Source of the DNA: Ktedonobacterales bacterium
GTDB lineage: Bacteria > Chloroflexota > Ktedonobacteria > Ktedonobacterales > DATBGS01
DNA: 35,211 nucleotides
NCBI GenBank assembly: GCA_036557285.1
Contig: DATBHW010000067.1
Location: 1-35,211, forward strand
Reading direction: 5' to 3'
In this document: in pieces, positions 14,356 to 22,564 of the stretch
Layout: each line of letters starts with the position of its first letter
Position numbering within the stretch: the stretch's first letter is position 1
Notes under the pieces: model-generated
Seen by the model: the letters and a program-made list of their open reading frames with translations, nothing else
What the model was told of the DNA's origin: nothing
The model's database searches: none
Program-made: the position numbers and the translations under genes

Positions 14356-14486
14356 AGCGCCCTTCTCCTTATAGCGGGTCGAGGTAGCGGGTCCAGTCCA
14401 GCCAGGGGACATGCAAGCGAATATGCAGCGGGGAACGCGCCGCCTGCCAGAACTCAGCTTCCTCCACGCAAAAACCAGGCCACTCG

Positions 14487-17400
14487 CTATTCCTGGCGCG
14501 TCCCGCGCGCCCCAGCATCCGGGGCATCGCTCCTGACCTCATTCTGAACGCTTCCGCCGGTCAGCGTTGGCATCTCATCTATCGGCTGATCGTCCGCAGC
14601 AGGCGCTTCCGCGCCCGGCTTCGTGCGTGAGCGTTTCGGTTTTCCTCTGGTCGGCGCTTTCTTCTCAAGCGTTGTCGTGATCTCGTCGCTGCTGGCTGCG
14701 CTCTGCTGCTCGGCGGCTGGAGCCTGCGTCTGTACCTCCTGGGCAGTCTGTTCGGTACGGTCTTCAGCGCGCGGCTGCGCGCTTGCCACCAGGCGTTCGC
14801 GCAAAATCTCTTTGAGGCGGCGTATCTCTTCCCCAACCGACTCATCAGGCTGCATCAAGACAACGGTATTGAGAGAGGGAGGCGGCTCCCCACCTGTGGT
14901 TCCTACCGGCGAGGAGGCCGCCCGCGCCTGAGCAGATGCATCCGCTCCCTGGAAGTCGCTTTCCTCGCCACTGACCGCCGCCAGCAGGGCGTAAGCGTCC
15001 TGATCGCGCCCCGCCCGATGATAGAGCGCGGCCAGCACGTAGCTGGTCAAGGGCGCTCGCTCGATCTCCAGCGCGGCCTCGAAATCCTGCTGGGCCTGTT
15101 CCAGTTGGCCGCGCTCTTCGTAGATTTGCCCGCGCTCCAGCAGCGCCCGCAGCCGCTCAGGGGCGCCGGGCTTCGCTCCGGCCAGACAGGTATCCAGGGC
15201 GTTCAGCGCCGCCCGCAGGTTCTGCGGTCCCTGCGCGTGGAGCGCGCATCCGAGGTAGAGGAAGGCCCGGCTATCGCGCTCTCCCTCTTTGCTTGCCAGG
15301 TAATCTTTCAGCCGCTCAGTCGCCTGAGCATAGCGTCCCATGTGATACAGGGCGCAAGCGGCAAAGAAGCGCGCATCTACATACCGGCGCACGACCTGAT
15401 CGAGCGCGGCAAACGCTTCGTCAAAGCGCCCCTGCTCAAAAGCTGCGCGACCTTTGACGCGCAGCAGAACGTCACGCTCTGGATAGAGCCGGGGATAATG
15501 GGTCACACGTATCTGAGCAACGGCGGGGTTGCCTATCAACTGCAAGGTCTGATCGGCCATTGCCAGGGCCGGGGTCATCTCACCACGTACCATCAAGACG
15601 TGCGCGCAGAGCGTGGCCGCCGGGATATGCTGCGCTATCAGGCGCAGCACCTCTTGAGCCGAGTTGAGCGCCGCATCCATATTGCCCTGTTCCAGAGAGG
15701 TCAGGGCCAGCCCATACCACGCCTGCGCGCTCTGCCGATCCACACTCAACGCGCGCCGGAACCAGAGATCGGCCTGGGATGGCTGCTGAGCTTCAAAGAG
15801 TTCCGCCATGCCCGCCGCGATATAGATAGGCGCGGCTGTCGGCAGTTGCAGCTTCGCCTGCATCTCCTCTTCCAACAGGGCGCGCTCGATAATCGAGCGC
15901 GCCCGCCTCCAACGCTCCGCGTTCACCGTCTGAGCAGGGATCGTCGTGGTTGTCGAGAGCAGCGGCGTCTGCAAGACATCGAGCAGCGTCTCAGCATACG
16001 TGCGCACGACCAGGAACCAGCCCAATTCTTTCTCGGTCACTTCCTCCAGCAGCGCCAGCGCCTCGCTGCTCTGCTGCTCGCGCGCATACGCCACCGCGCG
16101 ATAGAACGGCAAGGCCCGGTCATCGCGGCGTTGGGACGCGGCGACCTCCAGGTGCGCGCGAGCGAGCGCGGCGTCCCCTACAGCCAGCCGACACAATCCG
16201 GCATTTATCCGCGCCCAGGGGAGCGTTCCGTCAAGCTGGACGACGGCTTCGTTCAACGCCAGCAGCAGACGCAGATCGTGGCGGGCCGCCAGTTCCGGCA
16301 GAAAGGTATCTGAGCGCCAGGGCGCGGCTTTTTCGCTGTTGGCTCCGCTGCCCGCTTCTTCAGCCTTCACCGGCTGCGCGTTGGCCGGGGGAACAGGCGC
16401 CAACCCGCAGACGCGCCGCTCCAGCGCGCTCACGACCAGCCCCAGGCGCACATTGGTCTTGACCGCGGCGCTGAGGGGCGTTTTCTGGTGAAGCTGGCGC
16501 TGCGCCGCCGACCAGGCGCGGCAGTAGCTGAGCAGGAAATGCCCATAGCGCGCGCGATCCTGGAGCAGTGACTCTGGCACATAATCCGACGCCAGCAGCC
16601 AGCCCAGCCCCAACCACTCGCCCCGCTTGAGATCGCGTAGTTCGACAGCGCCAACAAGGTAGAGCGTTGCTTCTTTGACCCCTTCGCCGCCAGGCTCCAG
16701 CGATGCCTGCGCCAGCACCAGCCGCGCCTCGGCCACCGCTTCGGCTGCTGCAACAGCGCCCTGTTGCAGCAGCCGCTCTTTGCCCAGCACATCGGCCAGG
16801 TCGGCGAGCCGCTGATAGAGGCCCAACCCCTCTAGCCGCAGTTCACCGTCAACCGCATCCACCCACTTGCGCCCTAGCTTTGCCAGTTCCTGGCAATAAG
16901 TTGGCAAGGAGCGCCGGTTCAGGCGGCGCAGCGCGCTATTCACGATGAGAAAGGCCAGGATCGCAAAGCCCCAGCAGCACAAAAAAGGCAGGATGAGCGG
17001 CCATCTGTCGAGATACCAACCCAGCCGGACCATTACGAGGATAGCGGCAACCGCCAGGATTTGGAAGGGGATCAGCAGCCAGATGCGCCCGTTCATCCGG
17101 CCATAGGCCGTACAGATCCGCTCTTCCAGCGGCGCCAGCAAGCCGATAACGGGCGTTTCATATGGCCCGCGCAGCCGCGCCTGGCCGCGCGCCAGCCGCT
17201 GGGCCGCATTTCCAGAGGCATCGTAGAAAAGCGCCAGCAAGCCCGCCAGCGCCGCAGCCAGCACGACGCCTCTGGGGGTATATTGCGCCGTCAGGTCTGC
17301 CTGAGTAAAGCTATCCCGCTGGGCCACCACCCAGACTATCGCCATGATCGCCTGGAAAAGTGCGATACAGTTGGCGGCGACATACAGGCGAAACCAGGCG

Positions 17401-17591
17401 GGCGCTCGCCCTTCTCCATCATCGCCGGGCGGTGGTCTGCGAGCCAGGAGCATCAGGAGCGCAATGCCCAGGACCGCTCCCACGACAAGCGCAGCCGTCC
17501 AGGTCAGGGCCAGCACGATCTGGCCTTCAGTCGTTTGGGGAAAGGTCAGGTCGAGCGCCTCGGCGCTGGCAAGCATATCTCTCATCGGCAT
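14487..17591 (-). CDS. Large membrane protein with tetratricopeptide repeats
   Basis: About 1034 residues from ATG 17591; the frame continues to TTG 17630, and neither start has a strong ribosome site. About five N-terminal transmembrane helices lie within residues 24-212 (for example IVLALTWTAALVVGAVLGIALLMLL and the pair ending LILPFLCCWGFAILAFLIVNSAL). A long alpha-helical region of degenerate and then clear TPRs follows (ASQRRDDRALPFYRAVAYAREQ, DLWFRRALSVDRQSAQAWYG, AQQDFEAALEIERAPLTSYVLAALYHRAGR), and finally an acidic/Gln-rich tail with a basic patch (RGKPKRSRTKPG). TPRs bind partner proteins; function otherwise unknown. It is the first gene of an operon with the DivIC-like gene, under a clear promoter, suggesting a cell-envelope or division role. 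Confidence 0.82.
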   Translation of the reverse strand: MPMRDMLASAEALDLTFPQTTEGQIVLALTWTAALVVGAVLGIALLMLLARRPPPGDDGEGRAPAWFRLYVAANCIALFQAIMAIVWVVAQRDSFTQADLTAQYTPRGVVLAAALAGLLALFYDASGNAAQRLARGQARLRGPYETPVIGLLAPLEERICTAYGRMNGRIWLLIPFQILAVAAILVMVRLGWYLDRWPLILPFLCCWGFAILAFLIVNSALRRLNRRSLPTYCQELAKLGRKWVDAVDGELRLEGLGLYQRLADLADVLGKERLLQQGAVAAAEAVAEARLVLAQASLEPGGEGVKEATLYLVGAVELRDLKRGEWLGLGWLLASDYVPESLLQDRARYGHFLLSYCRAWSAAQRQLHQKTPLSAAVKTNVRLGLVVSALERRVCGLAPVPPANAQPVKAEEAGSGANSEKAAPWRSDTFLPELAARHDLRLLLALNEAVVQLDGTLPWARINAGLCRLAVGDAALARAHLEVAASQRRDDRALPFYRAVAYAREQQSSEALALLEEVTEKELGWFLVVRTYAETLLDVLQTPLLSTTTTIPAQTVNAERWRRARSIIERALLEEEMQAKLQLPTAAPIYIAAGMAELFEAQQPSQADLWFRRALSVDRQSAQAWYGLALTSLEQGNMDAALNSAQEVLRLIAQHIPAATLCAHVLMVRGEMTPALAMADQTLQLIGNPAVAQIRVTHYPRLYPERDVLLRVKGRAAFEQGRFDEAFAALDQVVRRYVDARFFAACALYHMGRYAQATERLKDYLASKEGERDSRAFLYLGCALHAQGPQNLRAALNALDTCLAGAKPGAPERLRALLERGQIYEERGQLEQAQQDFEAALEIERAPLTSYVLAALYHRAGRDQDAYALLAAVSGEESDFQGADASAQARAASSPVGTTGGEPPPSLNTVVLMQPDESVGEEIRRLKEILRERLVASAQPRAEDRTEQTAQEVQTQAPAAEQQSAASSDEITTTLEKKAPTRGKPKRSRTKPGAEAPAADDQPIDEMPTLTGGSVQNEVRSDAPDAGARGTRQE

Positions 17592-17662
17592 ACCTGCATT
17601 TCCGTTCTGAATACCTGAAGCTCCAGGCAAGCTACCCCCTCATGTTGACTCATCCCCAGGAG

Positions 17663-17692
17663 AGTATACGGGTGGGCTGTCTCATCTGTCAA
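17663..17692 (-). promoter_or_regulatory. Promoter of the TPR-divIC operon
   Basis: Minus-strand TTGACA (17687-17692), an 18-nt spacer and TATACT (17663-17668). The predicted start of transcription near 17656 leaves 26-65 nt before the possible start codons. Confidence 0.7.
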
Positions 17693-17763
17693 GCAGCCTA
17701 TTTTTTCTGAGAGGCTGGCTGGGACTATTGGGGGATTGATGCGCGGTTATTCCGCATTTCCGC

Positions 17764-17769
17764 TATACT
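17764..17769 (+). promoter_or_regulatory. Candidate -10 element of the glycosyltransferase operon
   Basis: TATACT about 40 nt before the first start codon. No good -35 at 16-18 nt; TTGATG is 22 nt upstream. Confidence 0.3.
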
Positions 17770-17809
17770 GGTCCACGATGTTTTCTTAAGGCATCCTCTT
17801 GTCTTTGGG

Positions 17810-19495
17810 ATGCGCCGAATTGGGAACGTGGATGTGAACGAGCAGGCTCTTCAACTGGCCGAAGCCGGACAACACGATCAAGGAACAACCGATCAAGAAG
17901 CGGCGGCGCGCAAGAAACAGCGCCTCCAACGCTGGGGGTTAGTCGGCGCGGCTGCCGCTGTTCTCCTGCTTTCCATCGCGCTGCATGTCATCCACCTGGC
18001 CCAGACGCCCGGCTGGGATGGTGACGAGGGCTACAACCTCGATATTGCCTGGAATCTGCTGCATGGCCGTCTGCGCATGTTCGCATTAACCTCCGCATTT
18101 GTGCAGCATCCACCGCTTTTTTACCTGGCGCTGGCCGTCGCTATCCGCCTCTTTGGCTACAGCATGCTGACGCTGCGCGCGCTGGCCGTCTTTTACAGCG
18201 TGCTGACGACCCTGTTTCTGCTGATCCTGGGGCGGCGCATGTTTGGCCCTGGCCCGGCGCTCTGGGGCGCGCTGGCGTTTACGATTGCCCCGCTGGCCCT
18301 GGAGAATACCCGCTGGGGCTATACCTACAGCCAGTTGATGCTGCTGGCGTTCCTGGGCATCTACGCCTGCTGGCGCTACCTGGAGACACGCTCCCGGCGC
18401 TGGCTGCTGCTCGCTTCGGCGCTGGGGGCGCTGGCAATCCTCAGCGATTACGAGGGCGCGTTTCTGCCGCTGCTCACCATCCTGGTCGCCTGGCGTGTGC
18501 GTCCGCGCCATATTTTCACGGCGGCGGGCATCGGCCTGGGCATACCCCTGTTGACCACGCTGAGTCTGCTGGCGGCGACGCCCGCAACGTTCCTGAGCGA
18601 TCTGGCTGCCACCGCCGCACGCGCCGGAGGCGGCAGCCCGATTGTGCAGGCGCTCAATATCATCATCAACTTTCAGCATCTGCTCTCGCTGGATGCCTGG
18701 GTCATCCTTGGCCTGATCGGCCTCTGGCTGGTCCGCGATGCCCGGCTGCGCGGCCTGATCTTCGCGGCGCTGGCGCTGATGTTGATCGCCGTGCTCAAGG
18801 TCCGTGACCTCAACCCCTATTTCCACAGCGGCGTTCCGCTGCTCCCCTGGATTGGCCTGGGGGCGGGCCTCGCCATTGATCGAGGGATTACGACGCTTTA
18901 TTCCTGGCTGAATGGCTGGTGGGACACGCTGCTTGCCAGGGTATCTCCTGGCCCACGCTGGCTGGCAAAGCTGAAACGCTTCAGCGTAGCCCTGATCCTG
19001 TTTCTGGCGCTGATCTCACCGCTGGGCATTACGATTGCCGCCGACGCGGTGGGCGTCGCCAACGGCTTGCATACCCGCATTGACACCAGCCTTGCGAATC
19101 ATCCCGACGACGCTCAGCGCGCCGCCAGCTATATCCTGGCGCACGCCCAGGCGGGCGATGTGGTGCTTTGTTCGCCACAGGTTGCCTGGCTGCTCGATGA
19201 TCCAGAAGACAGCAGCGGCCACGAAACAGGTATTCTGGCGACGGAGCCACTGCAAAGCGTCGCCTACAGCGGCCAGGGCATCGCCTTTTATCCAGCGGGC
19301 CTGGGAACGGATCGCTTTGCCTTCGACCCTTCAGCCGCTGCCGCGCGCTTTGCTATTGTGGATAATTTCTGGCGCGCCCTGGCTGCGCCCGATCAAGCGC
19401 CCCAGGTGAAACCGCTGCTCACGCTGGTCGAAAGCTGGCCTGCTGTCTATCACGTGGGCGAATATACCATCTACGAACAAGGGGCGGCGCAATGA
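17810..19495 (+). CDS. GT39-type membrane glycosyltransferase (ArnT/PMT-like)
   Basis: A 561-residue polytopic protein of the GT-C fold (PMT_2/ArnT-like), which transfers a sugar from a polyprenyl-phosphate donor on the outer face of the membrane. The N-terminal TM helix is followed by TPGWDGDEGYNLDIAWNLLHG, with the acidic DE pair expected in the first periplasmic loop, then QHPPLFYLAL, another family landmark. About 10-11 more helices follow, and a soluble C-terminal domain from about residue 400 (HPDDAQRAASYILAHAQAGDVVLCSP). ATG 17810 is the first ATG of the frame. It overlaps the next gene by 4 bp (ATGA), so the two are coupled. Acceptor, lipid or protein, unknown. Confidence 0.88.
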   Translation: MRRIGNVDVNEQALQLAEAGQHDQGTTDQEAAARKKQRLQRWGLVGAAAAVLLLSIALHVIHLAQTPGWDGDEGYNLDIAWNLLHGRLRMFALTSAFVQHPPLFYLALAVAIRLFGYSMLTLRALAVFYSVLTTLFLLILGRRMFGPGPALWGALAFTIAPLALENTRWGYTYSQLMLLAFLGIYACWRYLETRSRRWLLLASALGALAILSDYEGAFLPLLTILVAWRVRPRHIFTAAGIGLGIPLLTTLSLLAATPATFLSDLAATAARAGGGSPIVQALNIIINFQHLLSLDAWVILGLIGLWLVRDARLRGLIFAALALMLIAVLKVRDLNPYFHSGVPLLPWIGLGAGLAIDRGITTLYSWLNGWWDTLLARVSPGPRWLAKLKRFSVALILFLALISPLGITIAADAVGVANGLHTRIDTSLANHPDDAQRAASYILAHAQAGDVVLCSPQVAWLLDDPEDSSGHETGILATEPLQSVAYSGQGIAFYPAGLGTDRFAFDPSAAAARFAIVDNFWRALAAPDQAPQVKPLLTLVESWPAVYHVGEYTIYEQGAAQ

Positions 19496-21342
19496 GCAAA
19501 GAGCGGTTGGCAGAGCATAGTCAGAGCGAGGCGGCGCTGGCAGAAAAGCCTGTGGTGATGCAGCCAGTTACAGCGCAGCAGCGCCGCCGCGATTGTCTGA
19601 TTTTGCTCGCGCTGGGGCTGCTGCTGCGCGCGCTCACAGCGGCGCTCTTCGATCAGCCAGGGTATATTGACGCCGCTTATTATTACGATGTAGCGAAAAA
19701 TATCGCTGTCGGGCATGGCTTCCGCGAGGATTTTATCCTGGTCTACCTCACCCCGGCAGCGAATGTGGTCCATCCCAGCAATCTCTACTGGATGCCGCTG
19801 GCCTCGTTGATAATCGTCCCTTTCTTTCTGCTGTTTGGGGTTTCCTGGCATGTCGCCCAGATTCCCAGCGTGCTGCTGAGCGGGTCGCTGCCCTTGCTGG
19901 CCTATTGGATCGGCTGGGATTACTTTCACAGCCGCCGCTATGCCATCGGCGCGGCGCTGCTTACCCTGTGCGCTGGCTTCTATTACCCGCTCTATTTCGT
20001 CTTCAGCGACAATTTCGGCCTCTATGCGTGGACGGCAGGGCTGGCGCTGCTCTTTTTAGGGCAGGGCGCACAGGGCCGCCCACGCCGCTTCGCTCTGGCT
20101 GGCCTCTGGATTGGTCTGGCGCACCTGGCGCGGCCCGACGCTCCGCTGCTGCTGGTAATCGCCCTGCTCCTCTTCGCCGCGACGCGCTATCGCGCCTGGC
20201 GGGTGGCCCGCCAGGGTCTCCGACAGAAAGAAACGCTACCGGCGGCGCTCCCCTGGTCTTCCCTGGCGGCGCTGCTGGCCCTCTACCTGCTGATTATGGC
20301 GCCCTGGTTCCTGCGCAACCTGATCGTCGCCGGAGCCATTCTGCCACCCGGAGGGGCCGAGACGATCTGGCTCACGACCTATAACGACTTCTTCAGCTAT
20401 GGGAAAGACGTGTCTTTCCAGAGCTATCTGGCCTGGGGGTGGGACAACATCCTGCTCTCGAAGATTCAGGCACTGGGCCAGAACGCCTTCGCCATCCTGG
20501 CGATTCTGGAGTTCGCTCCTGCGCCCTTCGTGGCTATTGGCCTCTGGCGTCTGCGGCGCTCGCTGCAAGCCCTGCCGTTTCTGCTGTATCTGCTCTTGCT
20601 CTACCTGGGCCTCTCGCTGGTCTTCACGTTCCCCAGCCTGCGAGGCACCCTGCTGCATTCTTTTGTTCCCTTGCTGCCATTTCTCAGCCTGGGCGCTATC
20701 CTGGGCCTGGATACGACCATTGATTGGCTGGCCCGCCTGCGGCCTGGCCCTTTCGCCCGACAGCGAGCGGCAGGACGCCGCCGCGTCTATCTGGCTGCTA
20801 TGATTTTGCTTTCGGTGGTGCTTTCTATCTTCATCGTTCTTTCTAACGCCTGGACCTGGGACACCACCTATCATACCTATCAGCAGGCTGGCAAGATCAT
20901 CGCTCGTGACGCCAGCAGCGTCTCTGGCGCGGGTGCTGGCATGAAGAGCGGGCAAAGCGCCTTGCAAGGCGCTTTGCCCGTCGTGATGGTTTCTGATCCA
21001 CCTGATTATTATTTTGCTACCGGCCAGAACGCCATCGTTCTTCCTGACCAGGGTATGGCCGTTATCCTTCAGGCCGCCGACCGCTATGGCGCTTCGTACC
21101 TTCTGCTGGAACCTCTGCACAGCCAGGCACAGGACGCGCTCTGGAGCGGCGCTGAACGCTCGCCGCGCCTTCGGCTGCTCTGGTCAACGCCCACTGCCCA
21201 TCTCTACCGCATCATCGCCAGCCAGCGCGGCAGCTTCCCATCTTCCTCTGCTCGCCAGGAGACAGAGGGGGCCGAACCAGCCAGCGCCCCCGAAGCACGC
21301 CTGGCAATGCCACCTCTGAATGAGCGCAGAAACACTGCCTGA
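19492..21342 (+). CDS. Second GT39-type membrane glycosyltransferase
   Basis: A 616-residue polytopic GT-C protein, paralogous in layout to its upstream partner. The first loop reads FDQPGYIDAAYYYDVAKNIAVGHGF and is followed by VVHPSNLYWMPLASL; the acidic residue in the loop is the usual catalytic candidate. Around ten TM helices run to about residue 460. A soluble C-terminal part (SDPPDYYFATGQNAIVLPDQ) closes with a disordered Ala/Glu tail. Residues about 487-496 (GQSALQGALP) are encoded by a perfect 32-bp palindrome and look like an insertion into the soluble domain. Translationally coupled to the upstream gene by ATGA overlap. A small GC hairpin (21346-21358) follows the stop. The convergent csrA begins 58 nt further. 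Confidence 0.87.
   Translation: MSKERLAEHSQSEAALAEKPVVMQPVTAQQRRRDCLILLALGLLLRALTAALFDQPGYIDAAYYYDVAKNIAVGHGFREDFILVYLTPAANVVHPSNLYWMPLASLIIVPFFLLFGVSWHVAQIPSVLLSGSLPLLAYWIGWDYFHSRRYAIGAALLTLCAGFYYPLYFVFSDNFGLYAWTAGLALLFLGQGAQGRPRRFALAGLWIGLAHLARPDAPLLLVIALLLFAATRYRAWRVARQGLRQKETLPAALPWSSLAALLALYLLIMAPWFLRNLIVAGAILPPGGAETIWLTTYNDFFSYGKDVSFQSYLAWGWDNILLSKIQALGQNAFAILAILEFAPAPFVAIGLWRLRRSLQALPFLLYLLLLYLGLSLVFTFPSLRGTLLHSFVPLLPFLSLGAILGLDTTIDWLARLRPGPFARQRAAGRRRVYLAAMILLSVVLSIFIVLSNAWTWDTTYHTYQQAGKIIARDASSVSGAGAGMKSGQSALQGALPVVMVSDPPDYYFATGQNAIVLPDQGMAVILQAADRYGASYLLLEPLHSQAQDALWSGAERSPRLRLLWSTPTAHLYRIIASQRGSFPSSSARQETEGAEPASAPEARLAMPPLNERRNTA
20949..20980. repeat. Perfect 32-bp palindrome inside a coding region
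   Basis: The left half CGGGCAAAGCGCCTTG is followed directly by its exact reverse complement, with no spacer. It keeps the glycosyltransferase frame open. Form and GC content suggest a REP-type mobile palindrome. Confidence 0.85.
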
Positions 21343-21400
21343 GACGCAGCGACGCTGCTGCATACGGCTCAGGCTCGCCTTCTATGAACAGCGCAACACT

Positions 21401-21862
21401 TCAGGTGCGCTTTTGCTCTCCTTCGTCGGGCGCTTTCTCTTCAGGCTCCTCGGATTGGCTCTGCTGAGCCAGGGTAATCTGCTGGCGGCCCTGGGTGCGC
21501 GGGTTATCTGTTGATTGCTCTGCTGAGTACCCATTGCGAGGAGGGAGCGTGCCATCCGGCGTCGAGAGGGCACGGTTCAGCATGGCCCGCAAGTCACGGC
21601 GTCCAGTGACCCCTTCCGTCGAAGGTTCCTGGCCGGATTTACCACCGCCCGCCTCACCCTCACCTTCACCGCCCTGACCCAGCTTGCGCGCCGCGCGATT
21701 CTCCTGGGAAACGGCATCGAGCAACTCCTGGCGCACAATCACGACATCGGGCGGCGCATTGATACCCAGCTTCACCCGCTCGCCCTCAACTGCCAGCACA
21801 TAGACGGTAATCACCCCATTCAGGACAATCGCTTCGCCTACTTTACGACGCAATACGAGCAT
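21401..21862 (-). CDS. csrA: Carbon storage regulator CsrA with long C-terminal extension
   Basis: Residues 1 to about 60 are a complete CsrA/RsmA domain: MLVLRRKVGEAIVLNG, then ITVYVLAVEGERVKLGINAPPDVVIVRQELL, including the RNA-contacting N-terminal strand and the VxRxE segment. CsrA dimers bind GGA motifs in mRNA leaders and change translation or stability. Usual length is 60-75 residues; here about 90 extra residues rich in Gly, Glu, Gln and Ser follow, probably disordered. ATG 21860-21862 is the conserved family start; the frame extends upstream to 21904 without family support. The leader has GGA motifs and a hairpin near the start codon, so autoregulation is plausible. It is not in a flagellar operon here, unlike many csrA genes outside the Proteobacteria. 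Confidence 0.92.
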   Translation of the reverse strand: MLVLRRKVGEAIVLNGVITVYVLAVEGERVKLGINAPPDVVIVRQELLDAVSQENRAARKLGQGGEGEGEAGGGKSGQEPSTEGVTGRRDLRAMLNRALSTPDGTLPPRNGYSAEQSTDNPRTQGRQQITLAQQSQSEEPEEKAPDEGEQKRT

Positions 21863-22564
21863 CCTACACGCTCCCTTCTCTGGCGCCTGCTGCCGAGCCT
21901 TCAATTGTCGGCAGGACTGAATGATCCATCACGTACAGCATATATTCTCTCCATCTGGAGACGGCACGCCCGCCACTGGGTTCTCTATCCAGCTTTTTCT
22001 CAGGCAGCTTCAACACCGGCCCTACCAGCATCAGAAACCGCAACAGATATGCCAGATACCCCACCACCGGTGCGCAATCGCACATTACAAATCCATTCCC
22101 AACAACACTCAACCCTTTTTTTACTTCTATCCACATCAGCCTGATCAGGATGGCCTTTGCACTGACAGGCAAGCCGGGCCGCCTGCAATCTCAGCGGCCT
22201 GGCACTTTTCACCCCTCCTCCTCTCTACTAGTAGAAACCTCTGGCGCGCCGGTTTAGTCACAACCAACCAGACTCGTCCTCCATGTCAACTGATGCTTTC
22301 CTTAGAGCGCCTCTCAGGTAAGAAGACGCGCAGACTACCTTTCTCGATAGCCTGCGCTCCCTGCATAGTCAGCGCCCCTGGCAGCCCCTTATGCCCGCTC
22401 CGATTGCCGCTACCACTTTGCGTTATCTTGGTCTATTTCACCGGGCGCTGAGATTTTTGCGCCGCTCTTCAATTGTTTGTTTTGACATTCAAGCGGAAAG
22501 GATTATGTAGATAGTAACTCCCTTTCGTTTTCCTGTCAACAGGGGGTGTCGGAAAATGATGCCG
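21863..22564. other. 700-bp gene-free stretch upstream of csrA
   Basis: Several open frames cross it on both strands but none has a recognisable family or ribosome site. Seen directly are a 7-bp hairpin in the csrA leader (CTGCCGA 21890-21896 with TCGGCAG 21909-21915) and a 10-bp GC-rich stem at 22173-22203. The right end (22445-22464) has a weak GGCGC/GCGCC hairpin just beyond the ychF stop. Base composition falls to a more even AT content than in the genes. Confidence 0.5.
22173..22203 (+). terminator. Orphan terminator-like hairpin
   Basis: GCCGGGCCGC pairs with GCGGCCTGGC (one G-U pair, 11-nt loop) and is followed on the plus strand by ACTTTTC. No plus-strand gene ends here. Confidence 0.35.

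Noticed and set aside
15018-16313. 431-codon plus-strand frame
   Set aside because: Shadow of the TPR protein; Arg/Gln/Leu-rich composition with no family.
21921-22451. 176-codon plus-strand frame in the csrA upstream gap
   Set aside because: No ribosome site, no recognisable family, Pro/Ser/Cys-rich translation.
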